Part shown: piece after piece, positions 12,069 through 21,132 of the stretch
Layout: every line of letters begins with the position of its first letter
Numbering within the stretch: position 1 is the first letter of the stretch
Source: Emergomyces orientalis
Taxonomy: Eukaryota > Ascomycota > Eurotiomycetes > Onygenales > Ajellomycetaceae
Assembly (NCBI GenBank): GCA_002110485.1
Contig: MOWL01000025.1
Span: 62,001 to 126,000 of the forward strand
Reading direction: 5' to 3'
DNA length: 64,000 bases
Notes under the pieces: generated by a model
Told to the model about the DNA's origin: nothing
The model's database searches: none
The model's input: the letters and a program-made list of their open reading frames with translations, nothing else
Translations under genes and position numbers: made by a program

Positions 12069-12187
12069 CGTATGAACTTAATGTATAGGATGATATGGAC
12101 AGGAGGGCGGTTGTGAGATACTTTCATGAAAGAATGTGGTATCTGAAGAGGAGTTATTTTTGTGTGTGTGAGTGTAAAAGTGTTCAT

Positions 12188-12232
12188 TGTGTATGTGTGC
12201 GTGTGTGTTTGTGTGTGTGTGTGTGTGTGTGG
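12188..12232. repeat. (GT)n microsatellite
   Basis: This is a GT-rich dinucleotide run of about 45 bp with a few interruptions. It lies inside the 448-bp spacer between the two divergent small Myb-like ORFs. Such tracts are often length-polymorphic. Confidence 0.85.
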
Positions 12233-12516
12233 GAACATGTTTATGTTTATAGTCAGATATTGCTATCCTCCTTGACTTTCATTTATTTTATACAAGACAC
12301 GACAACAACATCGCCCTGGTGAATTTCCACTCTTGTGTGTTCTCAAGTCTCTCTGCCATCTTAGTCACTGTGAAGTTCAATTCAGTGACAGCATAATTGC
12401 CCTTGCCTTCTTTGTATGCTTCTTTCTTCCTTTTACATTCTTTTTTTTCTTTCCTTTGACAATGCGAATCTTCCCTCTTGGACCTTTCCCGCCCCTGAAT
12501 AAATCCCAATTTTTTT

Positions 12517-13047
12517 ATGCAACGCCATCTTCATTCACGTTATACGACTTCGACCTTATCAGTTATGGGCTTTGGTCAACCTCCAAACCAAACGCAGGAT
12601 CTCCTGCGCGTCTCTTTCAAGATTTTAACGACCTTAAGGTGGCAAGAAATATCCGAAGCATATGACCGCCAATTCTCGACTCCGAGTCGACCACGCCGAC
12701 CTTCTGCGCGTCATTGCAGAATCAGATGGGTCAGGAATCTCTCACGCAATGTCGCGAGACTGGCACTGGAGTCGGGACAGCGTCTCCACCCCAGACGAGA
12801 TACAGGTGAGGATATTCCTCCACGCAGAAGGGATGTATCGCCTGAACGCCCTTGGCCTCGGATTGTTAGCTACAACTCCACCAATTGTCATACCGACCCC
12901 GCAGTTCCAGCCTTCCCTCCGACCACAAACGCAAGCCCAACCATGCAATCTATTATCTTCTATCCAACTTCGAACAACGATGCCAGCTCCACCCCTTCGA
13001 TCGAGCAATTTCCTGTCGATGATGCCTGGTGGTTCTACCGCCCTTAA
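12517..13047 (+). CDS. Hypothetical small protein, possible Myb-like helix motif
   Basis: The open frame encodes 176 residues from the ATG at 12517; an internal ATG at 12565 (MGFGQPPNQ) may be the real start. The segment DLLRVSFKILTTLRWQEIS with EAYDRQFSTP and RHCRIRWVRN resembles the second and third helices of a Myb/SANT repeat, including the central Trp. The C-terminal half is rich in Pro, Asn, Ser and Thr and looks disordered, ending DDAWWFYRP. An overlapping frame at 12662-13093 looks less protein-like. The supporting evidence is only composition, the helix pattern and its divergent partner at 11754-12068. It could be a real accessory gene or a decayed one. Confidence 0.4.
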   Translation: MQRHLHSRYTTSTLSVMGFGQPPNQTQDLLRVSFKILTTLRWQEISEAYDRQFSTPSRPRRPSARHCRIRWVRNLSRNVARLALESGQRLHPRRDTGEDIPPRRRDVSPERPWPRIVSYNSTNCHTDPAVPAFPPTTNASPTMQSIIFYPTSNNDASSTPSIEQFPVDDAWWFYRP

Positions 13048-14433
13048 CGTCGGTATTCGGGGCCGGGATAAAGCAACAGCCACGAAATATTGAAATCACG
13101 ACGCGAAACCATATCTTGCCTTTTCAGTGCATAAAGCATATGAAAATATAAACCGCCAACCCCTCCTCTGTACGACGTTGGTCATAACCTGCTGGCAGGA
13201 CAAGCGTTATGCCCGTAGACGTGATTTTCACCTGTCTTCCGTTTCCTGGTTAGAGAAGTCTTCCCTCGTCGATTGGACTGGGCTTGTTACGTGCAAGGTT
13301 GTCACCAAACGTGTTCCTTGATGACGACTAGTTTACTATAACAAGATATCATTTACAAGCTCTTTTATTTGGGACGTTCGCAGATCGACACTTGAGGTTC
13401 GGAGAGGGATACCCGGTTTCCGTGGCCACCAATTTATCGACCGATGGCGTTTTGACAAACCGAACTGAGCGCTGGGTGATATTCCCAGACCAATGGCAAA
13501 GGAAGATGAACTAATACCGCCTAATCCAATTCTAAAATGAAGGTGGAATAGAGAAGAAATGCATCTGGTTCTCGGTGTCGTTCGAGAAAAATTGTCTAAT
13601 TGTCTAATTTTTACGGATCTTTTGGCATTACTTGACAATTCCTGGTTGTAGGACATGTATCAAATCAAGCGCAATAATTGCCTTTACTGACGATATCGAC
13701 TGGGCACAGACAGAATACATATGGTATAAACGTTTATTCTTGTGGTATCGCTGCTGGCTGGGGCGATTCGTGCCTGGGCCAGGGAGTTGCGTTTGTTCCA
13801 CCATTTCATTGTGTATCTCGGAATGGAGGGCATATTTTATGGAGCCATGAGTGTTTCACACCTTGATGGACTAAAGTCATAATCAATTTCTACGTGGCTT
13901 TCACGCTGTTATCTTTGTTTCTCATGATTCAGATACCAGGACATGTCGCGACAGCTCCCGCCCAGACAGTTACCATGGAAAGCGCTGGTATAAACTGTTT
14001 GGCCTCAATTCTATAACATTTTTAGTTGGAGCGATATATTTTTTTGCAATGCCCTTTACCTCGTAACATAAATCAATTGTGTTGCCTTAAAACTCTAGAC
14101 TCTGTTCCCTCATTTGCTCCACTGAATTCATGCCAAGGCTTCAATCCCTCCCATATAATCAAATCAAGTTCTGAACAGAGTTAAAAGTAGGCCGGTTGAT
14201 AAACTACGAAGAACGACTACAATAGACGTGGCTAATACAGAGGAAGACTTATCATTATACAAATAGTATTATTTACGAATAAATTAAATATTCAATAATC
14301 GCCTTGAACACGCTCGATAGAACAGACCCAACCTCAGACATCTTTCACGATTAAAAAAACCCAACATTATGAAAAGAGACAGCAGGCAAGTAGTAATATT
14401 CTGTCTCGTTTCCCTTCCCATTTATACGGCTAA
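13048..14433. other. Intergenic spacer downstream of GPI1
   Basis: About 1.4 kb contains no supported gene. Several 60-110 codon frames occur on both strands, but none shows family motifs or a consistent splice structure. The DNA near 14250-14300 is AT-rich and likely 3' flank of GPI1. Confidence 0.5.
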
Positions 14434-16809
14434 TTATGACCGGTGCCCTCTCCTCCTGTCATACGGAAACCCATTCGGAATCTTCGGCATGGGCGTCGTC
14501 ATATTTGCCGTCCGGGCCTTCTTCTCCGTCAAACGTGACCATACCTCCGCGATCCCGACGCGCTGCGCAGGCAGCATGCTATACTGCAAGCTGTACATGT
14601 TGCGGCGATGGATTGGAGGAACGAAGCGGCCAGTCACAAGGCAGAGGATGACACTTGGCGAGAGGTAGTGTTTTCGGAGGCGGTGGCCGAGTTGGAAGTA
14701 CTGGTCGAACATTTGGCGGAGGGAAAGGGGAATGGACTTACTCGAAGGTTAGTTGTACTCGGTAGAAGCGAAATGATGGGAGAAGAGACAAACCTGGAGA
14801 TGGATGTACGAGGTAGATGTGGAGGGCATTTCATCGGCCTCAGATGTAGGTGTTGTTGGCACAGGGGCTTTTCGGAGTGAGAAATGAATCCCGCCTAATC
14901 GAGGAAAGCGTTAGAATGGCTAGAAAAGACTTGGGGATTGAACCTCGGAGTTGCAACGTCCTCACCCGGTAAACGCCCTGGGTCTTTCACACGTAGCATC
15001 ACTGCGAAGAGTGGAAAGTGATTCAGAAAAGCAAGACAAGTATCCAGAGTTGCCTTGAGGGATATTATAATCATACGGGCGGAAGCAAAGGTAAGATAAA
15101 ATACTATAATAGTGGGTAGGAGGAAAAAGAGAAGTGTGAACAATATCGTGCCCAAGAGTAATTGGTCGAGGTCATAGTCGCAAGAATCTATCCGGTTGCG
15201 AAGGACGTTTCGCTTCTTGCCACGGAAAAGGTGGAAAAGGGATATTATGATAGTCAGTTGCCAATTAAAAATGCGTGCAGAGGCGATGTAGAACGAATAA
15301 ATATGAACAGTTAATATCGACAACAGATCAGAGAACATCGCCATGGACATGCTCGCTCCGGCAAAGCCAGAGCATCCAATCATATAGATTACATGCCGGA
15401 GAAACGGGCGAAGGTTTGCGAGAGCACCTGGAAAAATCAGCATACATGATCAAAGACGCATGGGGCGGATGCTTGAACTTACTAGCCCAATGCTCTATAA
15501 CCCACAGAAACAAATCTCCCATGAAAACAGCGAGTTCATTGTTCAGCTTCAAACCCGCAGGCCAGCCCATGAGCCAAGATATTGTCCGTTGTAAGCCCTC
15601 CACCGTCCACCAAGTGAGAATCGAGTTGATTTGTGAAGCTACCCAATCGGCGTTATCGATGATGTACGATCCAAGAGCAATTCCAATAATCACATCATTA
15701 GCCACTAACCAAAGGCTGTTGTAGAATCTTATATAATCTGGATGGCTGTTCGTCACACTTCCCCAGTCGTCTTTCCGTTTGCGCAATGTCAGGTATTGGA
15801 TCGGCCAGTAACAAAATTGCTGTAGTCGTATATCAATCTGCTGAGCTGTCGCAGATATATCCTTCAGTGCAGCCGCGTCTGGGCGAGCTCGCCACTCGAG
15901 GACACCCAATACAACCTCTGCCACTACTCGATGGCTGATAAGCGCCGCAATAAACCCTTGCGTGATGACCGGATAAATCCACACTAGAAATAAATATGAC
16001 AAAGCCATGTAGAAAAAGTCCCACGCGGTGCTGGCAGATTCAACCACCCGTTCACTGACGCTTAGGCTGCGCTTCGGTCGCACCCCAATCAATCCCACGT
16101 TTTTAACAAGTAGTTTCTCCATTTCGAAAGAGCAATTCACCTGGTTGATAATTGCGGGGAGGATCTGTTCCTTCACCGAAGGAACATGCCTAACCACAGT
16201 ATGTAATTTCAGCTTCTCGATGAGTTTTCGGGTTTCCGCCTTTGCTTTGACCTCTGCCTGATCAAAATCATCCAAGGTCTCTCCGGTATTCTCTAAGTTC
16301 GATGGTTTGTCCTCTAAAATTAAAGATATAGGTCGTAATGACATATACTGCATGCGCGTGGGATGTGGGCGGTTGAACGTGATAATCTGGATAGAAAGCT
16401 TGGTCTCGGGCGGGCAAAAGATCCGGGGCACTTTAGAAGAAGGGTTCCATGTGATGTAGAGATGGGAGGGACTAAACGCCGTTGGTAGCTCAGTAGGGTT
16501 CATTGAGCCCAAAACATGCATTGCATGTTTCCCGCACAGTGCCATTATCCGAGATATCGGGTGAGGGCTGCTGCGGAACAGGATGCCGGTTCGCAGCGCA
16601 TTGTCGACATTCCGTGGCTAAGAGAGAAACAACTCATTAGAAGCTTGTCGCACATATCAGGGGTGAACAAAGCGCACTTCCACATGCTCGAATACCGTGA
16701 GCACAAAAATATCAAATTCAGAGTTCCTCCAACCCACGATCACACCAGGCGAGGTGGACTTTGGAATGTCATCAGGCCAAAACACTCGTAGCAAACCATC
16801 ACTCAGCAT
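14434..16809 (-). CDS. GPI1: GPI-GlcNAc transferase complex subunit GPI1 (PIG-Q)
   Basis: Five exons (16678-16809, 15483-16617, 14966-15427, 14794-14894, 14434-14736) join in phase to give 710 residues. Introns are 16618-16677, 15428-15482, 14895-14965 and 14737-14793. The N-terminus MLSDGLLRVFWPDDIP and the core YWPIQYLTLRKRKDDWGS, HPDYIRFYNSLWLVANDVI and GWPAGLKLNNEL are diagnostic of Gpi1. So are GCSGFAGASM, FRGKKRNVLRNRIDSCDYD and the C-terminal MFDQYFQLGHRLRKHYLSPS. Multiple hydrophobic helices anchor it in the ER. Gpi1 stabilises the enzyme that transfers GlcNAc to phosphatidylinositol, the first step of GPI synthesis and so of cell-wall mannoprotein anchoring. Its start lies 104 bp from the stop of the small membrane-protein gene. 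Confidence 0.95.
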
Positions 16810-16913
16810 CTTATCATTCTCCAATTCTCAGAACGAACCACGGCGCCGCAATTGTTCTCGCGCTGATATACCGTGGCTTACTGCACGAGGATGCTAGGCG
16901 ATTTGTGAGCAGA

Positions 16914-17257
16914 CTAGGTTCTTGTCATTGGAGGGAATGCGCCTGGGAGATTTACCGAATTGATCTCTCTCGCCACAATGAGATTGATTGGGATGATGAA
17001 AAGAAAATAGAAGACGGAAAGCACAATAAAGCCCTTGGTCGCGCGTGTCTAGAAAACCCCATTTTGCGCTTATCAGCATTTCTGTGCGTTGTGGTAGAGC
17101 AGTGCTCTTGCTTGGATGGGGGAGTCTCGAAACGTACAACCACACCGTGATCCCAGGCGAATATGGCCAACTCGTACAACCGGGTGACTAGATCCCACCG
17201 CGCAGTGGTGTAGCCTGCTACGAATATGCCAAGCGCGAGGACTGAGAAAGGGTGCAT
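16914..17257 (-). CDS. Small two-helix membrane protein (84 aa)
   Basis: Two exons (17138-17257 and 16914-17048) join in phase 0 across an 89-bp intron (GTACGT...TTCTAG). The protein starts MHPFSVLALGIFVAGYTTAR with an in-frame TGA just upstream, so the start is firm. Residues 3-18 form one hydrophobic helix. The next block, WDLVTRLYELAIFAWDHGVV, is amphipathic. Exon 2 gives a second hydrophobic helix with FIVLSVFYFLFIIPINLIVA, and the tail is short and polar. The exon boundary joins a sensible sequence that neither frame alone supplies, which argues for a real gene. I believe similar small proteins occur in other Eurotiomycetes, but I know no function. It sits directly upstream of GPI1 on the same strand. 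Confidence 0.7.
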
Positions 17258-17793
17258 TAATCAAGATCTATCGTTCGTGCATGCTTGGGATGAAAGGTAT
17301 GGGGAGGAACATTCCAAGACAAAAGAGCTTTGACTTGGTCCGTCGAGTGTCGTGGTTTTTTGGATTTCGTGAAATTTGAGCCAGGTATAGCGCGAAGTTG
17401 GAGCGAACCAATCAGTATCCCGAAATAACACAGGGGATATGTAGAAAAAAGTTGGAGGAAACAAGATCTTTCGTTTGTCAAACAGAAATCAAGCTCTGAG
17501 GTTTTAAAGATGTGATAATCACGTGATCCTATGGTGATACGAGAGACGATGTAATTCAGGGGGGCTCGGCGGTTCTTAATGCTAGGAGTTGAACAGTACA
17601 GCGAAAGATATACGAAAGCTATTAAATTTCATTCCATTTGATTAAGTGACATAATTCCTCCGTAATTCCGAATATATGTTGTAGCAAATTATCCCGTTTC
17701 GCAAACGCCAGACCCAAAAGCACAGAGTAAGAGGAAAGCGCAAGGGGTAAAGGTAAGCAAATAGAAAAGTAAAAGTTCATCACAATGCTAGAA
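17258..17793. other. Intergenic spacer
   Basis: About 540 bp lies between the MSH2 3' end and the start of the small membrane-protein gene, both on the minus strand. It presumably holds the MSH2 3' UTR and the membrane gene promoter. No other element was recognised. Confidence 0.5.
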
Positions 17794-20774
17794 TCATAAA
17801 GCCTTTATGCCCTGAAATACCTTGTTGTCCCGTAGTTTGTCATCTGCTTGTACCAAATCCTGCATCATCTTCCTTTTCTCCTCCATGGTAAGGTTTTCGT
17901 TGCCTGGTGCCTCCACCTCAGCCTTCCATTTCAACAACATCGCCTTTAACAAGGCACTACCTTCCGCCACCTCTTCTGTGGAGTGCCCATCCAACGTGGT
18001 TGACTGCTGTGGATTGTCAATGGTGCTCGAAGTGAAGTCTTCTAGCTCCTCCGCTTTTTGGCGTGCCATGTTCACAACCTTCTCAGGGAAGCGCACCAGC
18101 TCCGCCACATGGATGCCAAACGACTGATCACAGACCCCTGGCTCTACCCTATATAGAAGGGTGACTTCCCGCTTCTTTTTGTCTGTACTGCTATTCTGCT
18201 TTTCCTCTGTCTCGTTGTCAATAAAGGCTACAACATGAAGGTTCTTCACCGAATTGGGGTAACGCTCTTGGAGAGCTGTTAGCTCGTGGAAATGGGTTGC
18301 GAATAACGCAAAACACCTGATTTCCGTGACGATATGCTCAGATATTGCCCAGGCGAGACCAAACCCGTCATAAGTGCTCGTCCCGCGACCCAACTCATCT
18401 ATAATGATCAAGGACTCCGAGGTTGCTGATTTCAATATATTGGCGGTTTCAAGCATTTCCGCCATGAACGTCGAGACTCCCTTAAGTTGCGAATCGCTGG
18501 CACCCACACGAGCAAGGATAGAATCGAAAATGGTGAGTTCAGCTTCGGAACATGGCACAAAACAACCAGTTTGCGCCATGAGAGCGATAACACCGATTTG
18601 TCGAATGTAGGTAGACTTACCACCCATATTGGGGCCAGTAATGATGAGGAACGATGACTCGTTTCGTAACAAGGAGACATCGTTCGTGATGAAAGATATG
18701 TCATCTTGCATCTCCATGCATGGATGACGAGCTTCTTTTAAGATCGTATTTCCTGTTCCTCGAGGGTGGATTTTGGGCCTTACGTATGTTGTAGGTGCAT
18801 GCACGGATACATGAGCGAAACTGACGATCACATCTAGATGCGCTAGAATGCTAGCGAGCTGTTCCAGCAATGGGCAATAGGACGCCGCGACGTTAACCAC
18901 TTCCTGGACTAGGCCGGTTTGGGTTCGGTTATAGTTTGAAGATAGCTGGTCATGTTCCCGTCTGAGGGATGACATTGTCGATGTCGTGAAATATACACCG
19001 TTTTTCTGTGTCGAACACTCTTGATATTCTCGCTTATTGCGAATGCAACCCGCTTCCTGGATATAGTGATTAGCATCCTAAAAATCAGAAACCAGAAACC
19101 AGAGCCCGCATGAACGTACATTTCGTGTCAGCCGGAAACACCAGCCATGAACACGGTGATTTTCAAGAAATAGCTTTTTGTCCGTATCTTGGTTGAGGTC
19201 TTTTCCCACCATCCTATGTTCCGCGTCCATATCGTGCTTCAGCTTGTCGAGCTTCTTTCTGATGATTCGTAGACTGTCATCAAATTCAGGCTTGATTATG
19301 AATTCGTGATTATCCAATGCATCCAAATCCACTGTAGTCTCAACCATCTCCGCAAGTTTGCTGAAGCTATCTGAAAGGTTGCGTAACTTGGTTGTATATT
19401 CCGTCTCGAGGGGTCCTTGGTATTGTTCGTCCATGACGCCTTCGAGCGTGTTTATAAACCCGGGTAATCTAATCACAACTTGGTATACCCGAACCACATC
19501 CTCCAGATTGGCCATATTGCGTTGGAATCGTTTCGCCAGTCGGTAGAGATCCGGGATGGATCGTAGATGATCTTCTTGCATAGTCTGTCTGAGTTCTGTA
19601 TCCATTACGAAGGCTTCCACCAACTGCTGTCGTTTCTCGATATCCCCATGGTTCATCAGCGGCTGTTTCAACCACTGGGCTAACAATCGGCTCCCCACCG
19701 GAGTTTTGCAGTGGTTCAACAACCCATACAGACTCATATTCTTCGCACCATCGCGAGGACCAGGCATTAAGTTTAATGCTCTAAGTGCAGGTGCATCTAG
19801 TTTCATGTATTGTGACAAATCGTGCTGGTATAGTTGATATTGGCCAAAATTTGTTGCGTCAGACATGGCGCCAAGGTACTTGATCAAAGCTGCGGCAGAG
19901 CCCATTGCTAGTTTCAAATCTGTCTGTGGCAATGTCCCAGCAGCTCTCTCATCTCTCAATAGCCTCGAAAGATCCTGCTCTATATCTTTCGTCCCGAAAT
20001 CAGCCATAGGACGCTGCGAAATTGCTATTCCGCAGCTATCTAGAATAGAACGCAATTTCCCCAGCTCAACATCCTTCTTTTGCGTCTCTGTCATAATCAA
20101 ACACTCTTTGACACCTAATTGAATAACCAGAGACTCGAAGTTAGAATAGAGATCGTTATCCACGAACTCACTAACACCAAGTTCTCTAACGCTCGCATCG
20201 GCAAAACAGACACCAACATGTCTCGCCTCAGACGCCTTAGCGGATACTTTAACTGCAAGGATAATAGGCGCTGAATCCATGGCCGCACCGCTAGCTCCCA
20301 AATCTTCCTCAACGTCCTGCAGATTGCCAGGGCTAGCTTGTTTTGCCAATTTCCAGTTTGCCTTTCCACCACCTTGTGACACCCATATCTCCACTCTCAT
20401 GCTTAATCGGAAAAGAGCCTCGCGCAGAAAGTTCCGGAAAACAGTCACCGTCATGGTTACAGAAGGTAGACCACCTGTATCACTGCGCCCTAGGGATTTG
20501 AGGACGGAGGTGGTTTTGTACACTGTCCGGGCGATGTACTCGGCATCCGGGCCGTGGGCAGTGTAGAAATCTCCCCGGTCGAAGACGCGGACTGTAGAGG
20601 AGTCATCCTTCGCTGGAAGGGATCGGAAGAATCGTATGAAGCCCCCCTCGTCGTCCATCTAAATAGATAACGCAGGTTTAGAGTGCGGTTTGCCAAATTC
20701 AATCGACGAACATCAAAAACGGAGGGCTGGATTTGGGGACTCTGTATTACCTTCAATTCTGGTCGTGAAGCCAT
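17794..20774 (-). CDS. MSH2: DNA mismatch repair protein MSH2
   Basis: Three exons (20751-20774, 19120-20658, 17794-19056) give 941 residues, the usual fungal length. Introns are 20659-20750 (GTAATA...TTTAG) and 19057-19119 (GTACGT, GCTAATC branch, CCAG). The tiny first exon encodes MASRPELK. The MutS domains follow in order: the mismatch-recognition region opens [15 protein letters not shown], then the connector, then the lever region ([19 protein letters not shown]). The clamp ends before [14 protein letters not shown]. The ATPase has Walker [10 protein letters not shown] (about 662-670), the signature STFMAEM, Walker [16 protein letters not shown], and the His switch FATHFHEL. With MSH6 or MSH3 it recognises mismatches in the nucleus. 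A copia element lies 182 bp upstream of its start codon. Confidence 0.97.
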
Positions 20775-20894
20775 TCTTTAGTGGCAATATACAGTATACC
20801 GTGCTGCTTGATGGATCGATTGAGGTTAATATATCATATCTATGGCATGGAAGCAGAGACCGCTGTTGTGGAGATAATATACGCTCATAGCTTG

Positions 20895-20899
20895 ACGCG
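20895..20899. promoter_or_regulatory. MCB-like ACGCG core in MSH2 promoter
   Basis: TTGACGCGA at 20892-20900 contains an MluI-box core (ACGCG), 121 bp upstream of the MSH2 start codon. The same nonamer occurs upstream of CDT1. In yeasts, MBF binds such sites and drives G1/S transcription, and MSH2 is a known G1/S-regulated gene in budding yeast. The site lies between the gene and the retrotransposon. A single core could occur by chance. Confidence 0.45.
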
Positions 20900-20951
20900 A
20901 AGGTTGATGCCCAAATCGCCATGTCACATGACTGCGTGTTGGCGACGACGA

Positions 20952-20956
20952 GTTAT
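20952..20956. repeat. Target-site duplication (left) of copia element
   Basis: GTTAT directly precedes the 5' LTR and is repeated at 25934-25938 directly after the 3' LTR. The 5-bp length is standard for copia integrase. Confidence 0.85.
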
Positions 20957-21058
20957 TGTTAGGTGATACTAGGGCTACCCGGGTCACATGCCCCACACAC
21001 ACATATATATTTTAGCTAGTTAGGTAGTTCAATATGATAGGCTTGATGCACTCTATGA
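20957..21058 (+). repeat. 5' long terminal repeat (102 bp)
   Basis: It begins TGTTAGGTGATAC and ends CTCTATGA, and by eye is base-for-base identical to 25832-25933. A TATA-like TATATATTTTA at 21004-21014 could position transcription. It does not end in canonical CA; the end was set by the flanking GTTAT duplication and by the adjacent primer-binding site. Confidence 0.92.
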
Positions 21059-21075
21059 GGTTATGAGGCCCTCTG
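21059..21075 (+). other. Primer-binding site, half initiator-tRNA type
   Basis: GGTTATGAGGCCCTCTG follows the 5' LTR directly. GGTTATGAG is complementary to the anticodon-loop region CTCATAACC of initiator tRNA-Met, and CCCT continues the match after one extra base. Drosophila copia primes in the same way, from an internally cleaved half-tRNA. Pairing to the tRNA 3' acceptor end is not seen. Confidence 0.65.
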
Positions 21076-21132
21076 TTTAATACGCTGCGTTACTGCTATC
21101 TATTTCTCTTATACAGCTAGTTCTTGCCTCTC

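Noticed and set aside
12662..13093. 143-codon plus-strand frame overlapping the 12517 ORF
   Set aside because: Its composition is less protein-like, and the overlapping frame has the Myb-like helix pattern.
21004..21058. LTR ending at GATGCA (canonical CA end, 93 bp)
   Set aside because: This boundary would leave no target duplication and would move the primer-binding site away from the LTR; the 102-bp boundary satisfies both.
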